From Streptomyces sp. NBC_01465 (GTDB lineage Bacteria; Actinomycetota; Actinomycetes; Streptomycetales; Streptomycetaceae): a stretch of 64,000 nucleotides of DNA. Of the stretch, positions 25,863-34,126 are shown in pieces. The first letter of the stretch is position 1; every line of letters begins with the position of its first letter. The notes under the pieces are model-generated. The model ran no database searches. It saw nothing but the letters and a program-made list of their open reading frames with translations, and had not been told where the DNA came from. Made by a program: the position numbers and the translations under genes. The DNA lies in assembly GCF_036227325.1 (NCBI RefSeq), contig NZ_CP109467.1, positions 1,426,001 through 1,490,000 on the forward strand, read 5' to 3'.

Positions 25863-26181
25863 AGCGGTGGAACCCCCACAAGAGACATGAAGCCGCCGGG
25901 TCGCCCGCCGATGGGGGACATCACGGGCGCCGCCGGCGACTGAGACACGGGAATCTTTACGCACTGAGAGTGAATGAACAGCAACCTGGCGTGAGTTCAC
26001 CCCAAAGGGGGGTTTCCGTGCTCTTATTCGAATCTTTCGGCACGTGCGTTCCTCTAGACGTCTCGTTTCACGCATACGCCGGAGTGCGCGCGAGGGGGTG
26101 TAACGAATCACGTCGGCTCGGCGTCACGCTTCCGTCAATGCGATCATGCGGCAGACCGCCCAACTGCCAGAGGAGCGCCTG
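25863..26181. other. Divergent intergenic region between secreted protein and sulfatase
   Basis: This 319-base region has lower GC than its neighbours (for example CTCTTATTCGAATCTTTCGG near 26021-26040), as expected of promoters for the two divergent genes. A small palindrome, CCCCAAAGGGG, lies at 26000-26010. I see one isolated GTTCACC but no second 11-base unit, so I do not call a PHO box. No gene is visible. Confidence 0.55.
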
Positions 26182-27624
26182 GTGTCCGCAACACCCCGCA
26201 ATGTCGTGCTGATCGCCGTCGACCAGTGGCGGGGCGACTGTCTCTCGGGGGCCGGGCATCCCGTCGTACGCACCCCGTACCTGGACCAGCTCGCGGGCCG
26301 CGGGGCGCGCTTCGACCGGGCGTACTCGGCGGTGCCGTCCTGCATCCCGGCGCGGGCTGCTCTGCACACCGGTCTCGCGCAGGAGACGCACGGGCGCACC
26401 GGGTACCGGGACGGGGTGCCGTGGGAGTACCCGGTCACGCTGGCCGGGGAGTTCGGGCGCAACGGCTACCAGACGCGCGCCATCGGCAAGCTGCACACGT
26501 ACCCCGAGCGCAACCGGCTCGGCTTCGACGAAGTGACGCTGCACGACGGCTACTTGCACTTCGCGCGCGAGCGCGGTCGCGACCCGCGTTTCCACGACGA
26601 CTATCTGGCGTGGCTGGAGCGGCAGCCGGGCGAGGTGCCGGGCTCGGACTACGCGGAGAACGGGCTCGACTGCAACAGCGTGGTCGCGCGGCCGTGGGAC
26701 CGACCCGAGCGGCTGCACCCCACCAACTGGGTGGTGAGCGAGGCGATCGACTTTCTGTACCGGCGCGACCCCGGCTCACCCTTCCTGCTGCATCTCTCCT
26801 TCCACCGGCCGCATCCGCCGTACGATCCGCCGCGGTGGGCGTTCGAGCAGTACACGGGGGCTCCGCCTTACGAGCCGGTGCGGGGCGACTGGGCTGACGC
26901 GCTGGAGGGCTGGCGCGACGACTCCCGGGCGGACGCCAACCTGGCTTCGTACGACGCCGGTACGGTGCAGCGGGCGCGGGCCGGCTACTTCGGGCACATG
27001 TCGCACATCGACCAGCAGATCCAGCGGTTCGTGGCGGCGCTCGGGGAGTTCGGGCTGGGAGACGACACCTGGATCTGCTTCACGTCCGACCACGGCGAGA
27101 TGCTGGGCGAACACGGACTCTGGCGCAAGGCGTACCCGTATGAGGGCTCGGCGCGCGTCCCGCTGATTTTGGCGGGGCCGCCGGGCGAACTGCCGCGCGG
27201 GGGTGCGCCGTCGGCGGTGGTCGAGCTACGGGATGTCATGCCGACGCTGCTGGAGTGTGCGGGGCTTCCGGTGCCGGAGGGGCTTGACGGGCGGAGTGTG
27301 CTGGGGCTGGCGCGGGGTGAGGACGTCGTGGACTGGCGGCCTTATCTGCACGGGGAGCACACGCTGTTCGGGGAGTCGATGCAGTGGCTGACGGACGGGC
27401 ACGAGAAGTACGTGTGGTTCTCGGGGAGCGGGCGGGAGCAGCTCTTCGATCTGGACGGGGATCCGCAGGAGCTGCACGATTTCGGCTCGGACCGGCCGTT
27501 GCGGGTGGCGCTTTGGCGGGCGCGGCTGGTCGATGCGCTTCGGGGGCGGCCTGAGGGGTACGTCGACGGGGAGTCGCTGGTCTCGGGCTGTCCCGCGCTG
27601 GAGGTGCAGCCGGGGGTGGTGTGA
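26182..27624 (+). CDS. Sulfatase family hydrolase (Cys-type)
   Basis: Predicted 480 aa. It starts VVLIAVDQWRGDCLSG, where Asp14 and its neighbour bind the metal. The sulfatase signature PSCIPARAALHTG follows; Cys54 is the residue oxidised to formylglycine and Arg58 completes C-x-P-x-R. Further metal residues are in TSDHGEMLGEHG. It hydrolyses sulfate esters or possibly phosphonate esters; the substrate is unknown. I chose GTG at 26182 because AGAGGAG lies 6 bases upstream; ATG at 26146 would add 12 residues without that support. No signal peptide is seen, so it is probably cytoplasmic, where the formylglycine-generating enzyme could act. Confidence 0.88.
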   Translation: MSATPRNVVLIAVDQWRGDCLSGAGHPVVRTPYLDQLAGRGARFDRAYSAVPSCIPARAALHTGLAQETHGRTGYRDGVPWEYPVTLAGEFGRNGYQTRAIGKLHTYPERNRLGFDEVTLHDGYLHFARERGRDPRFHDDYLAWLERQPGEVPGSDYAENGLDCNSVVARPWDRPERLHPTNWVVSEAIDFLYRRDPGSPFLLHLSFHRPHPPYDPPRWAFEQYTGAPPYEPVRGDWADALEGWRDDSRADANLASYDAGTVQRARAGYFGHMSHIDQQIQRFVAALGEFGLGDDTWICFTSDHGEMLGEHGLWRKAYPYEGSARVPLILAGPPGELPRGGAPSAVVELRDVMPTLLECAGLPVPEGLDGRSVLGLARGEDVVDWRPYLHGEHTLFGESMQWLTDGHEKYVWFSGSGREQLFDLDGDPQELHDFGSDRPLRVALWRARLVDALRGRPEGYVDGESLVSGCPALEVQPGVV

Positions 27625-27664
27625 CCTGGGGCGGGGCAGGGCCTTGACGCGGCCCGCGTGTACC

Positions 27665-27709
27665 GGTTGTGCCCACCCGTTCCGCCCTGCGGAACGACTG
27701 CCCACAACC
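27665..27709. repeat. Two-stem palindromic intergenic element
   Basis: Between the convergent sulfatase and amidohydrolase genes is a nested inverted repeat. The outer arms are GGTTGTG / CACAACC, the inner arms CGTTCCGC / GCGGAACG around CCT, with unpaired CCCACC and ACTGCC between. It could end transcription from both sides. From memory this motif is frequent between Streptomyces genes; a genome count would confirm it. Confidence 0.7.
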
Positions 27710-27720
27710 AAGCGGCGAGG

Positions 27721-28806
27721 TCAGCCGATGACCCTGCCGTTGAGGACGATGCGGTGGGGGGCTGCCAAGACGCGGTGGTCCTCGCGGGGGTCCGTTTCGT
27801 ACACCACCAGGTCCGCCGGGGCGCCCTCCTCCAGGCCGGGGCGGCCGAGCCATTCGCGGGCGCCCCACGCCGTCGCGGACAGGGCGTCGCGCGTCGGGAT
27901 GCCCGCCTTCACCAGCTCCGCGACCTCGGCCGCGACCAGGCCGTGCGGGAGGGTGCCGCCCGCGTCCGTACCGACGAAGACCGGGACGCCCGCGTCGTAG
28001 GCCGAGCGCACCGTGTCGTAGCGGCGGGCGTGCAGGTCGCGCATATGGGCCGACCAGCGCGGGTACTTCTCGTCGCCGCCCGCCGCCAGGTGCGGGAACG
28101 TGGCGATGTTGACCAGGGTCGGGACGATCGCGACGCCGCGCTCGGCGAAGAGCGGGATGGTGTCCTCGGTGAGGCCCGTGGCGTGCTCGATGCAGTCGAT
28201 GCCCGCCTCGACGAGGTCGCGCAGCGAGTCCTCGGCGAAGCAGTGCGCGGTGACCCTGGCGCCGAGCCGGTGCGCCTCGGCGATCGCCTCCTCGACCGCG
28301 CCGCGCGGCCAGCAGGCGGACAGATCGCCGGTGGAGCGGTCGATCCAGTCACCGACGAGCTTGACCCACCCGTCGCCCCGTCGCGCCTCCTGGGCAACGT
28401 AAGCAGTGAGGTCCCCGGGCTCGATCTCGTGCGCGAAATTGCGGATGTAGCGGCGAGTACGGGCGATGTGCCGGCCCGCGCGGATGATCGTGGGGAGGTC
28501 TTCGCGGTCGTCGACCCAACGAGTGTCGGACGGCGATCCCGCGTCGCGCAGCAGCAGCGTCCCCAGGTCGCGGTCGGTGAGGGCCTGCTTCTCGGCGGTC
28601 TCCTCGTCGACCGCGCCGTGCGGTCCGAGCCCCACATGGCAGTGCGCGTCGACCAGACCGGGAAGCACCCAGCCCTCGACGGTGACGGCCTCGGCGGCCG
28701 GACGCTCGTAGGTGATCCGCCCGCCGACGACCCACAACTCGTCGCGGATCTCGTCGGCCCCGACGAGCACCCGCCCCTTCACATGCAGCACCACGCGATC
28801 GCTCAT
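27721..28806 (-). CDS. Metal-dependent amidohydrolase
   Basis: Predicted 361 aa TIM-barrel amidohydrolase. The metal-site residues are in order: H55 and H57 in VDAHCHVG, the bridging Lys149 in WVKLVGDW, H188 in TAHCF, H208 in CIEHAT and D281 in VGTDAGGT. This is the two-metal layout of imidazolonepropionase/prolidase-like relatives. The substrate is not known. The C-terminal strand LVVYETDPREDHRVLAAP returns to the small beta domain. The gene is divergent from the class V aminotransferase, with 71 bases between starts, which may share regulation. Confidence 0.87.
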   Translation of the reverse strand: MSDRVVLHVKGRVLVGADEIRDELWVVGGRITYERPAAEAVTVEGWVLPGLVDAHCHVGLGPHGAVDEETAEKQALTDRDLGTLLLRDAGSPSDTRWVDDREDLPTIIRAGRHIARTRRYIRNFAHEIEPGDLTAYVAQEARRGDGWVKLVGDWIDRSTGDLSACWPRGAVEEAIAEAHRLGARVTAHCFAEDSLRDLVEAGIDCIEHATGLTEDTIPLFAERGVAIVPTLVNIATFPHLAAGGDEKYPRWSAHMRDLHARRYDTVRSAYDAGVPVFVGTDAGGTLPHGLVAAEVAELVKAGIPTRDALSATAWGAREWLGRPGLEEGAPADLVVYETDPREDHRVLAAPHRIVLNGRVIG

Positions 28807-28877
28807 GTGCCGAGCCTAGAACCCCATAGGTACGCTCATTCCGGCAGCCCGAACGAACTCGCGAGAAGAGCACCACC

Positions 28878-29984
28878 GTGACGCACCCCTTCCTCGACCT
28901 CCCCCCGCTCACCGCCGCGCACTTCGCGGGCATCGAGCGCCGGGTCGCCTCCCTGCTCTCCACCGAGCAGGACGTCGTGATCATGCAGGGGGAAGCGCTC
29001 CTCCCCCTCGAAGGCTGCATCCGCTCCGGCGCCACCCCGGGCTCGACCGCGCTCAACGTCATCACCGGTCCGTACGGACAGACCTTCGGCGACTGGCTGC
29101 GCGACTGCGGAGTCACGGTCGTCGACCTGGCGGTGCCCTTCCACACGGCGGTCACCGCGGCCCAGGTCCGCGACGCCCTCTCCGAGCACCCGGAGATCGA
29201 CTTCGTCTCGCTGGTGCACGCAGAAGCGGCGACCGGCAATACGAACCCGGTCGCGGAGATCGGCGAGGTCGTACGGGAGCACGGCGCGCTCTTCTACCTG
29301 GACGCGGTCGCGTCGATCGGCGCCGAGCCCGTCCTGCCCGACGCGTGGGGCGTCGACATGTGCATCATCGGCGCCCAGAAGGCGATGGGCGGCCCGGCGG
29401 GCGTCTCGGCGGTGTCGATCAGCGAGCGCGCCTGGGCCCGGTTCGCGGCGAACCCGTCCGCGCCCCGCCACTCGTACCTCTCCCTCCTGGACTGGAAGCA
29501 GCGCTGGATCGACGGCGGCCGCAAGGCCCTGCTGCACGCACCGGCGCAGCTGGAGATGCTGGCGCTGGAGGCGTGCATCGAGCGGATCGAGGCGGAGGGC
29601 CTGGACGCGGTGATCGCTCGTCACGCGCGGGCCGCGGCCGCGACGCGTGCGGGTGCGCTGGCGCTGGGCGGGGGCCTGGAGCCGTACGTGTACGAGGCCG
29701 CAGACGCCGCGCCTGTAGCCACAACTCTGCGCACCCCGCCCGGAGTTGACGCCTCGGAGCTCGTAGCGAAGGCCCTGGCCGCCGACCCGACGCTGCCGAT
29801 GATCGCGGGCGGCGGAGCACTGGCGAAGGAGATGATCCGCATCAACCACTACGGACCCGACGCGACCCAGGGCATGGTGCACTCCTCCCTCGCCGCACTC
29901 GGCGCCGCGCTGGGCGAGACGGGCGCGACGGTGGACCTGGAGGCGGCGCGCAGGGCGGTCACCGAGGCGTGGCTCAAGGGTTGA
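28878..29984 (+). CDS. Class V PLP aminotransferase (alanine-glyoxylate type)
   Basis: Predicted 368 aa. The fold-type I features are LDAVASIGAE with Asp142 and IGAQKAMGGPAGVSAVS with the Schiff-base Lys168. SLVHAEAATGNTNPV is the usual alanine-glyoxylate/serine-pyruvate aminotransferase stretch. The likely reaction is transamination with glyoxylate or pyruvate as acceptor; the donor is unknown. GTG at 28878 is preceded by GAGAAGAG. A strong terminator follows the stop. It lies divergent from the amidohydrolase, so the two may act in one catabolic route, but this is only inferred from position. Confidence 0.85.
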   Translation: MTHPFLDLPPLTAAHFAGIERRVASLLSTEQDVVIMQGEALLPLEGCIRSGATPGSTALNVITGPYGQTFGDWLRDCGVTVVDLAVPFHTAVTAAQVRDALSEHPEIDFVSLVHAEAATGNTNPVAEIGEVVREHGALFYLDAVASIGAEPVLPDAWGVDMCIIGAQKAMGGPAGVSAVSISERAWARFAANPSAPRHSYLSLLDWKQRWIDGGRKALLHAPAQLEMLALEACIERIEAEGLDAVIARHARAAAATRAGALALGGGLEPYVYEAADAAPVATTLRTPPGVDASELVAKALAADPTLPMIAGGGALAKEMIRINHYGPDATQGMVHSSLAALGAALGETGATVDLEAARRAVTEAWLKG

Positions 29985-29993
29985 GCGATCGGC

Positions 29994-30028
29994 GGCCGGG
30001 CGGGGGTTCCCGCCCGGCCTCTCTTGTT
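29994..30028 (+). terminator. Terminator after aminotransferase, overlapping the end of the phospholipase gene
   Basis: A perfect 11-bp stem (GGCCGGGCGGG / CCCGCCCGGCC) with a 4-base loop and a TCTCTTGTT tail on the plus strand. Between convergent genes, it can serve both directions. Confidence 0.85.
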
Positions 30029-33000
30029 ACGCCGTGATCGGTTTCGTGCCGAGGCGGATGTGGTCCACCGCCCAGTACCAGTTGTTTCCTGCGTCGTACA
30101 TGCGGAAGCGCAGGGTCACGGTCTTCGCTCCGTCCGGGACCGTCAACTCTCTTGCGACCAAGGTGTTCTCGGCGTCCGGCGAACCCGAGCCGTACGTCAG
30201 CAGCACCTGTTCCTGGCCCGTGTCGAAGACCGCTCGCACCTCTGCCTTCTGCGGGTCCTCCTGGCGGTAGTGCGAGTCGAAGCCGAGGTGGAGCTTCTTC
30301 GCTCCCGTCGGGATCGGCACCGGCGGGGAGACCAGCGTCGAGTCGAACTTGCCCTTCGCGGACGGGGATCCCGTGTCGTCCCAGTCGTCGGGGTCCGCCA
30401 CCGCGATCACGCCCAGCGCCCTCGCGAAGTTGGCCCGGTCCTGGCCGCCTGTCGCCCATGAGCGCTTCGTCAGGAACGTCCAGCCCTGCAACTCCTTCGT
30501 GCCCTGCGGCATCGCTGTCGCGTTGACCACCGACCAGCCCGCCGGGGCGGTCGGCGTCCAGCCGAGGATTCCCGCGCGCGGCTGGAGCTTGTCCGAGACG
30601 GACTGGAAGTCCTCGCCCAGGAGGTAGCCGGACATCGACGGGGCTATGCGGGTCGCCAGTTCGCCCTCGGCCAGGCGCAGGCCGTCGTCCGAGCGGCCGC
30701 GTACGACCACCAGCAGGCGTCCTGTGTCGTACGCCTTCGCCGTGGAGGACGGGGTGACGTCATAGGTGAGGGTGTACGAGGAACCCGCGGCCAGCGTTCG
30801 GGGAGCATCTCCCTTCGCTGCCTTCGTCTGCCAGCCTGCCGGGGCGTTCAGGGCTGTCTCGACGTCCCTGAGCGGCGACTCACCCCGGTTGGTGATCGTC
30901 GCCGTGAAGCGGGTTGCCGCGCCTGCGGCCACTACCGGCTCGTCGCCTGCTGCCGCCGCGACCTCGACCGTGAGCGCCTCGGGCAGGCCCATTGCGGGGT
31001 CGGTGACGCCCGGCCTGCGGTCGCCGAAGCGGGCTGCGAAGCGGCGCAGGTAGTGCGGGTCGTCCGCCGCGGTGACCGCGATGTCGTACCAGCGTTCTGC
31101 CGGCACCTTGACCGTGATCTGGCGCGATCCCCTTGCGGGGACGCGGAGTTCACGCACTCCCCCGCCGTAGGCCAGGTCGCCGATCAGGACCGTGCGGGCT
31201 CGGCGGCCTCGGTTGGCCACCTCCACCGTGAGGCGGCGGCGGTCGTGGTCCTCGTCGATGCGCGCGTCGAGCGGGGCGCTGTCGTTGCCGCGCAGGTGCC
31301 AGAGGTAGCCGTTGGGGCCGTGGACGCGCAGGTCGTAGCCGTCGGGGCCTGCCGTCCAGGTGTCGGAGAGCGAGGCGCCCGCGCCGACCGTGTAGTGCCG
31401 GGGGACGGTGCCGGGCTCCGGATAGACCTGGAAGACCGCGGCCTGGCTGCCCCGGCCGCCCTGGTTGCGGAAGGTCAGCTCCGCCTTGCCGTCGCGGATG
31501 CGGGAGGTGACCCGCAGGGCGTACGGGACGGCTCGTGCGGGCTGGGTGCCGCGCTGCTGCTTCGGGAAGAACTGGGGGTTCGGGACCGCGATGGTCGGCT
31601 TGGAGGCCGCCGCCACCGACTTCGCCACATTGCCGCTGGTGTCCGGGAGTTGGGGCCAGGCGATCTCCTCTCCCGAGAAGTCGAAGACCGAGGTGAGGTC
31701 ACCCGTCACCGAGCGCCGCCAGTCGCTGATGTTGGGCTCGTGGACGCCGAAGCGGCGTTCCAGGAACTTGATGACCGACGTGTGGTCGAAGACCGCCGAG
31801 TCGACGACGCCTCCGCGCGTCCACGGCGACACCACCATCATCGGCACCCTGATGCCCAGGCCCAGCGCGTGCGGGCCGGAGACGAGCTTCTCGCCGTCGG
31901 GGAGGGTCGACGACCAACTGAGCGTCCCGTCAGCCGACTTGACGCGGTAGCGGCCGTCCTGGCCGACGACCCGCATCTGGGTCTTGCCGGCGGCAGTCGT
32001 CACCCGTACGACCACTTCGCCGTCCGGGTTCGCCGTCGACCTGCCGCGCCCGGCGCCGAGCGGCGGCACCGGCGGCAGGACGTGGTCGAAGAAGCCGCCG
32101 TGCTCGTCGTAGTTGAGGATGAAGGCCGTCTTGGCCCAGACCTCGGGGTTGGCGGCGAGCGCCTCGATCAGGCGCGCGGTGAGGTCCTCGCCGTCCGGCG
32201 GCGGGTAGTCGGCGTGCTCGGAGAGTGCGGCGGGCGCGACGAGCCAGGAGACCTGCGGGAGTGCACCGTTGTCGATGTCGGCCTTGAAGGCAGCGACGAG
32301 CGCGTCGCCCATCGCGTGCGGGTCGCCCGCCTGCGCGGCGTCGCCGACCATCGTCATGCCGCGGTCGTGCAGCGGCTCGCCGGGCTTCGCGTCGTGGAAG
32401 GGCTTGAACCAGGCGAGGGCGTTGTCGTCGAAGTTGTCGCGCGCCTGGTACGTCTTCCAGCTGATGCCCGCCTTCTCCAGGCGCTCGGCGTACGTCGTCC
32501 AGGTGTAACCGGCCGCCGTCTCCGTGTTGTCGATGACCGCGAGGTCGCTGACGGTGCCTCCGCTGGTCCCCGTCATGAAGTACTCACGGTTCGGGTTCGT
32601 GCTGGTCTGCATCGACGCGTGGTAGTTGTCGCAGATCGTGAACGTCGAGGCGAGCGCCGCGTAGAAGGGCATGTCGGCGGACTCGTAGAAGCCCTGGCCG
32701 AGATAGCCCGAGCCGCGGCCGTTGACGTAGCCGTCGCCGAGGCCGTCGCGCCACAGCGACTGGGAGTCGATGAAGCCGAAGGCGGCCGCGCCCTGCCGGT
32801 AGGCGTTGGTGTGGGCGGCGTTCATCGCGAAGGGCAGCAAGTACCCCTCGGCGCGCGAGGGGTCGGGCTGGTGGAAGACGGATCTGCCGTTGGTGGTGCG
32901 TATCGCGGTGCGGTCGCCGAGACCGCGCACCCCGCGCTGGGTGCCGAAGTAGTGGTCGAACGCGCGGTTCTCCTGCATGAAGACGACGACGTGCTCGATG

Positions 33001-33125
33001 TCGTCGAGTCGGCCGGGCTTGGCGGGCGCCGCGAGTGCGGTGCGCACACTCAGCGGCAGGGCGGACAGCACCGCAGCACCTGCCGCACCGCCCAGCAGGG
33101 TGCGCCGTGAGACGTCGAGGGACAT
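30027..33125 (-). CDS. Tat-exported phospholipase C with extra C-terminal domains
   Basis: Predicted 1032 aa; usual bacterial phosphocholine-specific phospholipases C are about 700. [18 protein letters not shown] is a twin-arginine signal. The catalytic acid-phosphatase-like domain starts HVVVFMQENRAFDHYFGT and runs to about residue 500 with NYDEHGGFFDHVLPP. Two DUF756-type beta domains follow (about 528-610 and 615-700), then a NEW3/CARDB-like domain (about 720-815) and a C-terminal beta-sandwich-like region (about 830-1032; YDAGNNWYWAVDHIRL at its end). It should release phosphorylated head groups from lipids outside the cell. The upstream GTTC direct repeats suggest phosphate-starvation induction. 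It is monocistronic. Confidence 0.9.
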   Translation of the reverse strand: MSLDVSRRTLLGGAAGAAVLSALPLSVRTALAAPAKPGRLDDIEHVVVFMQENRAFDHYFGTQRGVRGLGDRTAIRTTNGRSVFHQPDPSRAEGYLLPFAMNAAHTNAYRQGAAAFGFIDSQSLWRDGLGDGYVNGRGSGYLGQGFYESADMPFYAALASTFTICDNYHASMQTSTNPNREYFMTGTSGGTVSDLAVIDNTETAAGYTWTTYAERLEKAGISWKTYQARDNFDDNALAWFKPFHDAKPGEPLHDRGMTMVGDAAQAGDPHAMGDALVAAFKADIDNGALPQVSWLVAPAALSEHADYPPPDGEDLTARLIEALAANPEVWAKTAFILNYDEHGGFFDHVLPPVPPLGAGRGRSTANPDGEVVVRVTTAAGKTQMRVVGQDGRYRVKSADGTLSWSSTLPDGEKLVSGPHALGLGIRVPMMVVSPWTRGGVVDSAVFDHTSVIKFLERRFGVHEPNISDWRRSVTGDLTSVFDFSGEEIAWPQLPDTSGNVAKSVAAASKPTIAVPNPQFFPKQQRGTQPARAVPYALRVTSRIRDGKAELTFRNQGGRGSQAAVFQVYPEPGTVPRHYTVGAGASLSDTWTAGPDGYDLRVHGPNGYLWHLRGNDSAPLDARIDEDHDRRRLTVEVANRGRRARTVLIGDLAYGGGVRELRVPARGSRQITVKVPAERWYDIAVTAADDPHYLRRFAARFGDRRPGVTDPAMGLPEALTVEVAAAAGDEPVVAAGAATRFTATITNRGESPLRDVETALNAPAGWQTKAAKGDAPRTLAAGSSYTLTYDVTPSSTAKAYDTGRLLVVVRGRSDDGLRLAEGELATRIAPSMSGYLLGEDFQSVSDKLQPRAGILGWTPTAPAGWSVVNATAMPQGTKELQGWTFLTKRSWATGGQDRANFARALGVIAVADPDDWDDTGSPSAKGKFDSTLVSPPVPIPTGAKKLHLGFDSHYRQEDPQKAEVRAVFDTGQEQVLLTYGSGSPDAENTLVARELTVPDGAKTVTLRFRMYDAGNNWYWAVDHIRLGTKPITA

Positions 33126-33201
33126 GGGTGGCTAGCTCCTTGGCTCATCCGTGGGTCCAGACCCGTTATAGATACGAGACTTCGACGCACGGGGCCAGAG
33201 G

Positions 33202-33223
33202 TGTGCGTGAACTCTGACCGAAC
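33202..33223 (-). promoter_or_regulatory. Putative PHO box upstream of phospholipase C
   Basis: On the minus strand, two adjacent 11-base units, GTTCGGTCAGA and GTTCACGCACA, fit the PHO-box pattern of GTTC-starting direct repeats. The site ends 76 bases before the ATG. A possible -10 (TATAAC or TATCTA, near 33162-33174) lies about 30 bases downstream of it. The first unit is weak beyond GTTC. Confidence 0.55.
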
Positions 33224-33577
33224 CTTGGAGGGCGAGGGCACGACACAGGCCCGTTCCGCATTTATCGACAACCCCCGGAGAATGGAATTGAAAATGCAGA
33301 ACAGGCCCTTTTCCAGCGCAGCTTCCCATTTTCTTCTGCCCCGTTTTATCGACCCTAAACGCTAGAGTTTCAACAAGACCGATCTACGTAATTCGGACGC
33401 GTCTCGCGGTCGTTACGGAGGTGTGACCGACCCCACACGAAGGTTGATTTGCCCGTTAATTCCCGTACAAACCATACCGATTCGCCAAACCCTCGCCCGG
33501 CGCGTGCGCCCGCGCGATAACACGTTCCGCCTCTCCCGCCAACCCCGCCCCAGAATGCATTTTTTGAATTCGCTGGG

Positions 33578-33583
33578 TAAATT
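33578..33583 (+). promoter_or_regulatory. Possible -10 element just before ectA (leaderless candidate)
   Basis: TAAATT lies 8 bases before the ectA ATG, and no ribosome-binding site is visible in AAATTTCCTCCCC. If this is the -10, transcription would begin at or next to the ATG. No convincing -35 is seen. Confidence 0.35.
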
Positions 33584-33591
33584 TCCTCCCC

Positions 33592-34101
33592 ATGACCGAA
33601 TTCCTGGAGCTGGAGATCGACACCCCGCGAGTGGAGGACGGAGCCGCGATCTGGCGCATCGCCCGCGACTCCGAGGTGCTGGACCTCAACTCCTCGTACA
33701 GCTACCTGCTGTGGTGTCGCGACTTCGCCGCGACCTCCGTCGTGGCGCGCGGCGCCGACGGAGCACCCATCGGCTTCGTCACCGGCTACGTACGGCCGGA
33801 GCGGCCCGAGGCCCTCGTCGTCTGGCAGGTGGCCGTCGACCGGGCCCACCGCGGACGCGGCCTCGCCGGCACGCTGCTCGACGCGCTGACCGCCAAGGTC
33901 ACGGCGGCGGGCGGAGTGCGGGAGATCGAGACGACCGTCACCCCGGACAACACCGCCTCCGACCGCCTCTTCGCCGCGTACGCGGAACGCCATGGCGCGT
34001 CACTGACCCGCGAAGTCCTCTTCGACGGCGGGCTGTTCCCCGAGGGCACCTCGCACGAACCAGAGGTCCTGTACCGCATCAGCCCCGTCCCGGCCGCCTG
34101 A
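33592..34101 (+). CDS. ectA: L-2,4-diaminobutyrate acetyltransferase EctA
   Basis: Predicted 169 aa GNAT-fold enzyme. The N-terminal [18 protein letters not shown] and [16 protein letters not shown] are hallmarks of EctA, and [20 protein letters not shown] is the acetyl-CoA-binding motif. It acetylates L-2,4-diaminobutyrate at the gamma amino group, the second step of ectoine synthesis. ATG at 33592 fits the family N-terminus although no Shine-Dalgarno sequence precedes it. It is the first gene of ectABCD; 25 bases separate it from ectB. Confidence 0.95.
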   Translation: MTEFLELEIDTPRVEDGAAIWRIARDSEVLDLNSSYSYLLWCRDFAATSVVARGADGAPIGFVTGYVRPERPEALVVWQVAVDRAHRGRGLAGTLLDALTAKVTAAGGVREIETTVTPDNTASDRLFAAYAERHGASLTREVLFDGGLFPEGTSHEPEVLYRISPVPAA

Positions 34102-34126
34102 CACCCCCCACCACAGGAGACCCGCT

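Larger units (their letters stand above)
33126..33591. other. Divergent intergenic region between phospholipase C and ectA
   Basis: This 466-base region is clearly poorer in GC than its surroundings, with long A/T-rich stretches near 33280-33390 and 33555-33585. It holds a PHO-box-like site for the phospholipase at its left end and the presumed osmotic promoter of ectABCD at its right end. No open frame here has gene-like features. Confidence 0.6.

Noticed and set aside
25985..26010. PHO box before the sulfatase
   Set aside because: Only one GTTCACC is present; the next 11 bases (CCAAAGGGG) do not repeat it.
26182..29984. Sulfatase, amidohydrolase and aminotransferase as one biosynthetic cluster
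   Set aside because: They are on different strands with terminators between them and lack any shared pathway signature.
31053..33110. A 685-codon plus-strand frame antisense to phospholipase C
   Set aside because: Low-complexity Arg/Val/Gly/Asp composition; the minus-strand frame has a Tat signal and clear catalytic motifs.
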